From positions 6,944,001-7,008,000 of the forward strand of contig NZ_SHKY01000001.1 of the NCBI RefSeq assembly GCF_004217545.1: DNA of 64,000 nt, in the 5' to 3' direction. The translations under genes were made by a program, and so were the position numbers. Shown in pieces: positions 45,913 to 52,743 of the stretch (position 1 is its first letter; each line of letters starts with the position of its first letter). The stretch comes from Krasilnikovia cinnamomea (GTDB lineage: Bacteria; Actinomycetota; Actinomycetes; Mycobacteriales; Micromonosporaceae). The notes under the pieces are model-generated. The model saw nothing but the letters and a program-made list of their open reading frames with translations, did no database searches and was not told the DNA's origin.

Positions 45913-46412
45913 GGCGAGTCCTTCCCGCCCGTCGCCGGTGTCTGCAGTCGACTCCGGCGACGGGTCAGGGTTGGGGGAGCGGTGGTCAAGGAGTGCCCGA
46001 CAAATGCCACGGGCGGCGGCCGTCGCAGGCGTGGGTGGCGGTACAGGCGGCACCCGTACGGGTCGCAGGCAGCCGGTTGGCGCTCGCCCTCCCGGTCGGC
46101 GCGGCCGCGGCGGTGTCCGTCGGAGCGGTCCGCACGCGGCGAAGATCACTGAACACGGCGTCCCCCTGGTGATTGAGCCGGTGTGGCGGTCACCTCAAAG
46201 GTGGGATGTCGTCGGTTCCGGAATAACCCCACCGTACGCCTGTTCGGTGCTGCGAAACGGTTTCCCGGGGTACCACTTTCCGCCGGCCGGAAGGGGGCCG
46301 CTGCGGGCCTGCGCCGCCGAGGAGGCAGCGCCCAGGGCGGAGCGAGCGGTTACCACCGGCTGTTCGCGCAGGTCAGAGCCGGCGACCTGCACCGGGGAGT
46401 ATCCGCAGGGCG
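45913..46412. other. 500-base region without a convincing gene
   Basis: Several short frames are open but none has a good start, ribosome site and steady codon use. The region contains GAAAC-G-GTTTC at 46254-46264, an 11-base palindrome that matches the core of the hairpin at 32190, and an AT-richer stretch around 46216-46260. It must contain the promoter of the DUF5994-Acg operon. Confidence 0.5.
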
Positions 46413-46637
46413 CTACAGGACCGCTCCGCGCGGCGCCACCTCCATGGCGGCGACCCCCCTGCCGAACAGCACCACGAGTCGATCACCGTGCCGGCAGCGA
46501 AGCACTCCGGAATCCCGGGCCAGCGTCGAGACAGCACGCTCAACAAGATCGTCGTCGTCGACGGCGTCGGCGTCCTCGAACGTGATGTCCATACGTTCAC
46601 CGCCGGTGAGCCGGACACGCAGCACTATCGTCGCCAT
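46413..46637 (-). CDS. Small acidic hypothetical protein
   Basis: The ATG at 46637 gives 74 residues (ATIVLRVRLTGGERMDITFE, DADAVDDDDLVERAVSTLAR, VVLFGRGVAAMEVAPRGAV). It looks like a small beta-alpha domain with an acidic central helix. On the minus strand a TAGGTT -10-like box lies seven bases before the ATG, which suggests a leaderless message; no Shine-Dalgarno site is strong. A TTG three codons upstream is an alternative start. I do not recognise the family. It stands alone between the GntR gene and the DUF5994 promoter region. Confidence 0.6.
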   Translation of the reverse strand: MATIVLRVRLTGGERMDITFEDADAVDDDDLVERAVSTLARDSGVLRCRHGDRLVVLFGRGVAAMEVAPRGAVL

Positions 46638-46730
46638 GACCTTCAACCTAGACCCCGCTGGCGTAAAGAGGCGCGCCGTCCGCCGGTCGGCGGGGGTGCA
46701 GGTGTCCGGGATGTGCGCCCCGGTGGCGGT

Positions 46731-47093
46731 TCAGGCCGGCAGGTTCAGGGCGGCGCGGGCCAGGTCCAGGGCGGTCTGCGGCGCCACCCCCAGCGCGGCG
46801 GTGTCCGCCGCGTAGCGTTGCGCGAGCCGGTGCGCCTGTTCGGGTACGCCGGCGGCGCGGGCCGTGACCAGGGTGCCGAGCCGGCCCCGGGTCTGCACGA
46901 GTCCGGCCTGTTCCAGCTCCCGGTACGCGCGGGCCACCGTGTTGGTGGCCAGCCCCAGGTCGGCGGCGAGTTGCCGTACCGGGGGCAGGCGCGTCCCGGC
47001 GGGCAGGTCACCGGCGGCGGCCAGCGCGGCGATGCGGGTCCGTACCTGCTCGTACGGTGGCACCGGTGACGCCGTGTCGATGGCGATGTCCAT
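46731..47093 (-). CDS. GntR-family regulator, YtrA subfamily
   Basis: A 120-residue protein. The N-terminal winged helix is classic GntR: YEQVRTRIAALAAAGDLPAG, TRLPPVRQLAADLGLATNTV, ARAYRELEQAGLVQTRGRLG. The short C-terminal part (RLAQRYAADTAALGVAPQTA and LDLARAAL) is the two-helix dimerisation arm of the YtrA subgroup. These regulators usually control adjacent membrane transport genes. It lies 21 bases downstream of an MFS transporter gene in the same direction, so it probably regulates that operon. Confidence 0.92.
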   Translation of the reverse strand: MDIAIDTASPVPPYEQVRTRIAALAAAGDLPAGTRLPPVRQLAADLGLATNTVARAYRELEQAGLVQTRGRLGTLVTARAAGVPEQAHRLAQRYAADTAALGVAPQTALDLARAALNLPA

Positions 47094-47114
47094 GGGCGCG
47101 TCCCTCGGGTGTGT

Positions 47115-48491
47115 TCAGATCAGCCGGGGCGCGACGTTGCCCGCGGCCTGGATGGCGCGGCGCATCGGCACCATCGCCAGCAGGATCCCACCGACGACGA
47201 AGAAGACGATCAGCGACACGATGCCAATGCGGTAGCTGTTGGTGAGCTGATACACCACCCCGAACGCCAGCGGGCCGAGCCAGCTGGTGCCCTTGTCACT
47301 GATCTCGTAGAAGCCGTAGTACTCGCCTTCGCGTCCCGCCGGGATGAGCTGGCTGAACAGTGACCGGCTCAGCGCCTGGCTGCCGCCCAGCACCAGCCCG
47401 ATCGCGACGCCCAGCAGCATGAACGGCACCGGCTCACCGGCCGGCAGCCAGTACGCGGCCAGCATCACCGCCAGCCACAGCGCGAGGCTGATCAGGATGG
47501 TCTTGCGGGCGCCGATGCGTTCGGCCAGCGCGCCCAGCAGCAGGGCGCCGCCGAACGCCAGGAACTGCACGAGCAGGATCGTGATGATCAGGTCGCCTTG
47601 CTGCAGCCGCAGTTCCTCGGTGCCGTACTGGCTGGCCAGGGCGATGACGGTCTGGATGCCGTCGTTGTAGATGAGGTAGGCCAGCAGGAAGAACAGTGTC
47701 AGCGGGTACGCGCGCAGCCCGCGCAGGGTGCGCCCGAGCTGGCGGAATCCGTCCAGCAGGACGTTGCCGCGCGCGGTGCGGGCCGCGGCGGGGGGATGTT
47801 CGCGCAGCCAGCGCAGCGGCAGCAGGGTGAACAGGCCCCACCACAGTCCGGCGGACACGATGCACCAGCGGGCGAGGTCGAGGGTGCGCTGGTGGTCGCC
47901 GTCGCGGCTGAACAGTTGCACCACGACGAGGTTGGCCAGCAGCAGCAGGCCACCGCCGAGGTAGCCGATGGCCCAGCCGCGGCTGGACACCCGGTCGCGT
48001 TCGTCGGGGCCGGCCAGTTGCGGCAGGAACGAGTTGTACACCACGACGGACGCGCCGAAGGCGATGTTGGCGATCAGGAACAGCAGGCCGCCGAGCAGGT
48101 AGCGCTCTCCGGTGACGAACGCGAACCCGGCGGTGGCGGTGGCGCCGGTGAACGCGGCGGCGGCCAGCAGCGGCTTCTTGCGGGCGCTGCGGTCGGCGAC
48201 CGCGCCCATGATCGGCAGGACGACGACGGTGAGCAGCACCGACAGCGACACCAGGTACGGGAAGTAGGAGCCGGCGGCGACCGTGATGCCCAGGGGGTGG
48301 ACCCGGCCGTGGCATTCGTCGGCGCCCAGCGGGCAGCCGGCCGCCTGTTCGGTGACGGTGGTCAGGAACGGCCCGAGGAACACCGTGATGACGGTGGTGG
48401 AGAACGCCGAGTTGGCCCAGTCGTAGAGGTACCAGCCGGTGCGTTCCCGGCGCCCGGCGGCCGGGGCCGCGGCGGTGTCGATGACGGCCAT
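47115..48491 (-). CDS. MFS transporter, UMF1/Atg22-like
   Basis: A 458-residue membrane protein with 12 predicted transmembrane segments. The opening GWYLYDWANSAFSTTVITVF matches the UMF1 family (YxYDWANSAxxT), related to vacuolar effluxer Atg22. VADRSARKKPLLAAAAFTGA is the loop 2-3 motif, and GGSQALSRSLFSQLIPAGRE with GEYYGFYEISDKGTSWLGPL the second signature. The substrate is unknown; amino acid efflux is known for fungal Atg22. It is followed by a GntR/YtrA regulator after 21 bases and preceded by the Asp/His-rich protein gene after 64 bases, so it may extend the operon of dynamin genes. Confidence 0.92.
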   Translation of the reverse strand: MAVIDTAAAPAAGRRERTGWYLYDWANSAFSTTVITVFLGPFLTTVTEQAAGCPLGADECHGRVHPLGITVAAGSYFPYLVSLSVLLTVVVLPIMGAVADRSARKKPLLAAAAFTGATATAGFAFVTGERYLLGGLLFLIANIAFGASVVVYNSFLPQLAGPDERDRVSSRGWAIGYLGGGLLLLANLVVVQLFSRDGDHQRTLDLARWCIVSAGLWWGLFTLLPLRWLREHPPAAARTARGNVLLDGFRQLGRTLRGLRAYPLTLFFLLAYLIYNDGIQTVIALASQYGTEELRLQQGDLIITILLVQFLAFGGALLLGALAERIGARKTILISLALWLAVMLAAYWLPAGEPVPFMLLGVAIGLVLGGSQALSRSLFSQLIPAGREGEYYGFYEISDKGTSWLGPLAFGVVYQLTNSYRIGIVSLIVFFVVGGILLAMVPMRRAIQAAGNVAPRLI

Positions 48492-48555
48492 GACGTGCGC
48501 TCCAGCTCCTGCGGGCGGTGGTGAGCGCTCATGATGTCATCTGGGGCGCCGGTTC

Positions 48556-49149
48556 TCACGTGTCGTGACGCCACCATTTCGCCAGGGCGCTGGTGGCCGG
48601 GTCGTCGGAGTCGGCCAGCGCCGCCCACGGGTCGGCGCCGGGCGGCAGGTCGGTGGCGGCGTACGCGGCGAGCTCCGCCGGGTCGGGCTGTTCGGTGGGC
48701 AGGTGCACGGCGGCCGGGTCGACCAGGCCGAGGCTGCCGGTGTCGATCCACGGGAACCCGTCGACGGGTTCGGGTAGCGGCCCCACGTCGAGGACGGGCG
48801 GGAACACGCTGACCGCCTCGTGGCCGGTGTCGTCCCACGCGTCGGGGTCGGCGCCGACGTGGCCCAGCACGTCGGGGTGGGGGTCTTCGGCGTGTCCCGC
48901 GCCAGGTTCGTGTCCCGGGTCGTGTCCCAGGTCGTGGCCGCCGGCGTCGTGGTGGTATCCGGGGTCGTCGTGGCCCAGGTCGTCGTGGCTCAGGTCGTCG
49001 TGCGCCGCGTCGGGGTCCCAGCCGTGGTCGTGGCCGAAGCCGGGGTCGAACACGTCCGGCAGGCCGAGGTCGTCGTCGTGGCCGCCCAGCGGACCCGGGT
49101 CGGAATGGCCGGGGTCATCGGGGAAGTCGGGCCACAGGTGGTCACTCAT
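48556..49149 (-). CDS. Asp/His/Gly-rich acidic protein of the dynamin locus
   Basis: A 197-residue protein. Residues about 10-120 are strongly enriched in Asp, His, Gly and Pro: GHDDDLGLPDVFDPGFGHDH, AAHDDLSHDDLGHDDPGYHH, HDAGGHDLGHDPGHEPGAGH. The C-terminal 70 residues are more ordinary and end with YAATDLPPGADPWAALADSD, DPATSALAKWWRHD. There is no signal peptide. Such His/Asp clusters can bind divalent metals. I do not recognise a family. It starts inside the stop of a 24-codon frame that itself overlaps the dynamin stop, so it is translationally linked to the GTPases. The position resembles iniB, but sequence similarity to IniB is not evident. Confidence 0.75.
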   Translation of the reverse strand: MSDHLWPDFPDDPGHSDPGPLGGHDDDLGLPDVFDPGFGHDHGWDPDAAHDDLSHDDLGHDDPGYHHDAGGHDLGHDPGHEPGAGHAEDPHPDVLGHVGADPDAWDDTGHEAVSVFPPVLDVGPLPEPVDGFPWIDTGSLGLVDPAAVHLPTEQPDPAELAAYAATDLPPGADPWAALADSDDPATSALAKWWRHDT

Positions 49150-49220
49150 GAGGCGCTCCCGTCCGCGGGCGCTCGGTGCACCCTTTCCTGCTGTGCCTTG
49201 GTTGGCGTGCGCTCGCTCAT
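49146..49220 (-). CDS. 24-codon coupled ORF linking GTPase and Asp/His-rich genes
   Basis: The ATG (49220) overlaps the stop codon of the upstream dynamin gene (ATGA), and its own TGA overlaps the start of the Asp/His-rich protein gene (ATGA). The 24-residue product begins MSERTPTKAQQERVHRAPAD. It may be a real micropeptide or simply a bridge that keeps ribosomes moving between the two genes. No ribosome site of its own is visible. Confidence 0.4.
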   Translation of the reverse strand: MSERTPTKAQQERVHRAPADGSAS

Positions 49221-51046
49221 GCGCGCGTCGTCTCCTCTGCCTCGGCCGGGGCGGGGGTCAGGGCCCGGGCGCGGGCCAGCACGTCGTCGACCGCGGCCAG
49301 CCGGGCCCGGATCGCGTCGTGGTCGGCCTGCGCGCCCGCGCGGCGGCGGGCCCGCCCCGCGGCGTCGGTCGCGGCGGCGGCGTCGATGTCCGCGATGTGC
49401 GCGTCCAGTTCCCGCAGCCGCCGTTCGACCGCCTCGTCGACGGCGACGCTGAGGGCGTACTGCAGGTCGGTGAAGCGGAACGAGATCTCGTCGGTGAGCG
49501 CCGCGCGGGCCTCGGTCAGCACGTCGCGCAGCCACGCCCGGGCCTGCTGGCGGTCGGTCTGCACCCGCCGCCGGTACAGCACGTACCCGCCGGCGGCCAG
49601 GCCCAGCCCGATCCCGGCGACCGGGATGAGCAGCCCGCCCGAGGCGAGGGTGCCGGCGCCGAGCACGCTGGCACCCAGGATGGCGCCGCGCCCGGCCATG
49701 AACGCGATCCCGCCGGCGGACAGGGCGATGAGCAGGTTGTCGCCGGAGCCCTCGCGGGGCGGGCCGGCGGACAGGGTGTGTCGCAGGGTGGCGTTGAGCC
49801 GGGCCAGCACCTGTTCGAGTTCCCCGTCGTCGAACACCTGCGCCAGCACGACCGCGCCGACCTGCCGGAACGTGTCGTGCAGGTCCTGCGACAGCCGTAC
49901 GGCGACGGCCTGCAGTTCGGTGTCGACGGTCTGCGGCAGCGCGGCCAGCCCATCGCGGCCGAGCCGGTCGACGCGTTCGCCGAGCCGCTGCTGCACGTCG
50001 GCGATCTGGGTGCGCAGCGACCCGACGACCTCAATGCGGGCCCGCTGCGTCTCGGTGTTCAGCAGCAGCGCCCACTGCCGGGACTCGGTGCGTTTGCGGG
50101 CGGCCAGCGCGGCGCGTTGCGCGCGGACGGCGGCCAGCTGCGCCGGGTCGGCCTCGGTGGCCTGCAACCGGTCCCGCGCGGCGTGGTCGAGGCGGGCGAG
50201 TTCGCCGCGGGCGGCGCGCAGCACGTTGGCCTGCTGCAGGTGCTGCCCGCGCCCGGCCAGGTCGATGAGGGCGTGCTGCAGTTCGGCGATGCGGGACGCC
50301 TCCACCAGGGCGGCGGCCGCGTCCGGGGTGGCCAGTGCCGCCTCGGCCAGCCGCGCCGACACCGGATACCAGCCGGCGTCGGCGAAGCGGGGGGCGTGGG
50401 TGCGCAGCAACGCCCGGTTGTCCGCGAGGACCCGCCGCCACCCCGCGAACGCGTCGATCTTGGTGAGGGTGAACACGACGGCGTCGACGCGGGCGCTGGC
50501 CTCGGCGAGGAACGCGAGTTCCGGCTGCGACAGCGGGGCGGACGCGTCCGCGGCGAACAGCAGCGCGGTGGCCCGCTGCACCGCGTCGAGCGCGACCGTC
50601 GCGTGTGCGGGGTCGAGGCCGCCGACGCCCGGCGTGTCGACCAGGCTCAGGTACTGCAGCAGCGGGGCGGGGTGGGTGAGTTCGACGCGGCGGGCCTGCC
50701 CGTCACCGCTCGCCCACGCGGTCAGGTTCGCCGGGTCCACGTCGACCGGTTCGCTCGCGCCGGCGGGCCACGCCCGCGCCGCGTACGGGCCGGGCCCGAT
50801 GTGCAGGTAGGCGCTGGTCGCCACGCCCGCGTCCACCGGCGACAGGCCGGGCACCCCGAGCAGCGCGTTCACCAGCGAACTCTTGCCCCGTTTCGTCTCG
50901 CCGACCACCACGACGGCGGGGCGGGTCAGCTGGGTACGGTGCAGCTCGGCCAGCTCCGCGCCCGCGTCCGGGTCGGCGGCGCGCACGAAGGCGAGGGTGT
51001 CGCGGACCGCGGTGTCCAGCGCGGCGGCCAGCGCCCGCCCGGTCAC
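49217..51046 (-). CDS. Dynamin-like GTPase with membrane segments
   Basis: The GTG at 51046 overlaps the upstream GTPase stop (GTGA) and gives 609 residues. The GTPase domain has G1 VVVVGETKRGKSSLVNALLG, a G2 Thr in VATSAYLHIG, G3 LSLVDTPGVGGL and G4 VFTLTKIDAF. Helical assembly regions follow (about 270-430). Two glycine/alanine-rich transmembrane segments (LLIALSAGGIAFMAGRGAIL to IPVAGIGLGLAAGGYVLYRR, about 435-490) anchor it, and a coiled coil ends the protein. It resembles bacterial dynamin-like proteins such as IniA/IniC and Streptomyces DynA/DynB, which remodel or protect membranes. Part of a two-GTPase operon. Confidence 0.9.
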   Translation of the reverse strand: MTGRALAAALDTAVRDTLAFVRAADPDAGAELAELHRTQLTRPAVVVVGETKRGKSSLVNALLGVPGLSPVDAGVATSAYLHIGPGPYAARAWPAGASEPVDVDPANLTAWASGDGQARRVELTHPAPLLQYLSLVDTPGVGGLDPAHATVALDAVQRATALLFAADASAPLSQPELAFLAEASARVDAVVFTLTKIDAFAGWRRVLADNRALLRTHAPRFADAGWYPVSARLAEAALATPDAAAALVEASRIAELQHALIDLAGRGQHLQQANVLRAARGELARLDHAARDRLQATEADPAQLAAVRAQRAALAARKRTESRQWALLLNTETQRARIEVVGSLRTQIADVQQRLGERVDRLGRDGLAALPQTVDTELQAVAVRLSQDLHDTFRQVGAVVLAQVFDDGELEQVLARLNATLRHTLSAGPPREGSGDNLLIALSAGGIAFMAGRGAILGASVLGAGTLASGGLLIPVAGIGLGLAAGGYVLYRRRVQTDRQQARAWLRDVLTEARAALTDEISFRFTDLQYALSVAVDEAVERRLRELDAHIADIDAAAATDAAGRARRRAGAQADHDAIRARLAAVDDVLARARALTPAPAEAEETTRA

Positions 51047-52539
51047 CGGGCCGCCCCCTGCACGGCCTGGGCGAGCAGGTGGAAGCCGCGGTGCGCGACC
51101 TGCGCCACCCGCGCCTGGGCGGGGCCCGCACCGGCGACCGCGTACGTGCGCCACCGGTGCGCGGCGCGGACCGCCGCGTCGGCCAGTTCGCCGGGGGCCG
51201 CGCCGGGCAGCCCCAGGATCACCCGCGGGTCCTCGGAGGTGGCCAGGGCGATCAGTTCCTGCTCCCACGGCGGGGGCAGCGCCACCACCCCGGACGCGAC
51301 GCGCTGCGCCGCGGCCAGCAGCCGCAACCGGTGGTAGGCGGGGTCGCGCAGCAGCACCTCCACGGCGTCGCGCAGCGCGTCGCGCTCGACCCGGGTGGCG
51401 GCGCGCCCGGCGAGGCGGTCCAGCCGGCTCAGCGCCCAGCCCGCCTTGATCGCGTCGGAGCGCCAGCGCAGGGTCTGGTCCACAGTGCTCTGCAGGTGCG
51501 CGAAGCCGGAGATCTGGGCGAGGCGGCGTACCAGCTCGCCGGTGCTCAGGTGCGGCTGCGCCGCGAACTGGGCCACCGCGTACCCGATGCCGTACAGGTC
51601 GAGCAGGCCCAGCAGCCGTTCCCGGCGGGGCGCGTCCAGCGGGCCGGGCCGGGTACGGAACAGGTCCACCGAGGCCAGCAGCACCGCCAGCTCCCCGGCC
51701 GGCACGGCGGCGAGTTCGCGTAGGGCGGCGCAGTCGGCGGTGGTGAGCCGGCCCGCCTGCGCGGTCTCGGCCAGCAACCCCACCACCGGGACGACGTCGG
51801 CGACGGTACGGGCCAGCAGCGTCGCCTGCTGGCGGGCCAGCGGCTGCGCGAGCGGCCACGGGTCGGCGGCCCCGCCGGTCAACGTGTCGACCTTCGCGAA
51901 CACGCCCAGCGCGTTGATCGGGCTGCTGGCCAGCCGCGCCGTCGCCGCCCGGAACGCGTCGAGGGCCTGCACGTCGTCGGCGCGGACCGCCTGGGTGAAC
52001 ACGTACACGACCGCCTCGGCGGCGGCGACCTCGCCGCTGCTGCCCGCGTCGATGCCGTCGTCGAACGGGGCCGCCACCACGGACTCGGCGCGTTCGCGCA
52101 GCCGGCTGTCGGCCGACGCCAGGCCGGGCGTGTCGACGACGGTCAGTTCCCGCAGCCGCTCACTGGTCAGGGCCACGTCGAGGTACGCGATCCGGTCGGC
52201 GTTCACGCCGAGCCGTGGGGGGATCATCCCGGTGTCGGACAGGGGCAGGGTGTGCCGGCTGCCGTCGCGGGTCACCACGTCGACGCGGTCGGCGGGCCCG
52301 TACCGGAACCGGGTCACCACCCGGGTGCACTCGCCCGCCGCGGTCGGCGCGACCCGCCGGCCGATCAGCGCGTTGACGAGTGTCGACTTTCCGGCTTTCA
52401 GGCGGCCCGCGATGGCCACCCGCAGCGGCTCACCGAGCCGGACGTGGATCTGTTGTACCTGGCCACCGACGTCCGGGCCGACCCGTGCGACGATGTCGTC
52501 ACACAGTGCCGCCATTCTGGTGCAGAGCGGACCGGTCAT
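51043..52539 (-). CDS. Dynamin-like GTPase, soluble partner
   Basis: A 498-residue GTPase. G1 is VAIAGRLKAGKSTLVNALIG, G2 lies in AAGECTRVVTRFRYG, G3 is LTVVDTPGLASADSRL, and G4 reads GVFAKVDTL, where Ala-Lys-Val-Asp replaces the usual T/NKxD. The C-terminal half is helical and has no clear membrane segment. Paired bacterial dynamins usually work together on the membrane. It is the first gene of the operon and is divergent from a giant LuxR-type regulator, with 204 bases between. The closest remembered layout is mycobacterial iniA-iniC beside the MalT-like regulator IniR. Confidence 0.88.
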   Translation of the reverse strand: MTGPLCTRMAALCDDIVARVGPDVGGQVQQIHVRLGEPLRVAIAGRLKAGKSTLVNALIGRRVAPTAAGECTRVVTRFRYGPADRVDVVTRDGSRHTLPLSDTGMIPPRLGVNADRIAYLDVALTSERLRELTVVDTPGLASADSRLRERAESVVAAPFDDGIDAGSSGEVAAAEAVVYVFTQAVRADDVQALDAFRAATARLASSPINALGVFAKVDTLTGGAADPWPLAQPLARQQATLLARTVADVVPVVGLLAETAQAGRLTTADCAALRELAAVPAGELAVLLASVDLFRTRPGPLDAPRRERLLGLLDLYGIGYAVAQFAAQPHLSTGELVRRLAQISGFAHLQSTVDQTLRWRSDAIKAGWALSRLDRLAGRAATRVERDALRDAVEVLLRDPAYHRLRLLAAAQRVASGVVALPPPWEQELIALATSEDPRVILGLPGAAPGELADAAVRAAHRWRTYAVAGAGPAQARVAQVAHRGFHLLAQAVQGAAR

Positions 52540-52743
52540 GACGACTCGTCAGCGCAGCCGGCCGTCAGCGACAATGTCCTGGCCGCGACCGTCGTCCACC
52601 ACCATGATCCGGTAAGTCCTTCCCGCCCGGGCAGGACGGGACGCCTGCCGCAGCACCCACACTACGGATCGGGACGCACAGCGTGGATCCCGTGTTCGTG
52701 CCAGCCCCGGCACGGGCACCGGCCACGCATCGGGGAGGACGCG
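52540..52743. promoter_or_regulatory. Divergent control region between dynamin and LuxR operons
   Basis: The 204 bases have no gene. A CGTGCC-AGCCCC-GGCACG inverted repeat lies near 52697-52714, and TCCTTCCCGCCCGGGCAGGACGG near 52617 has a partial symmetry around CCCGGG. It should contain the binding sites of the MalT-like regulator for both directions. No clear -10/-35 pair was identified. Confidence 0.4.

Noticed and set aside
45993..46172. Short plus-strand frame starting GTGCCCGAC with a hydrophobic segment
   Set aside because: The AAGGAG-like sequence overlaps the start codon, leaving no spacing, and no homology was recognised.
46195..46392. 65-residue frame on the minus strand between DUF5994 and the small acidic protein
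   Set aside because: No ribosome site, weak codon bias and no recognisable domain; treated as a non-coding region.
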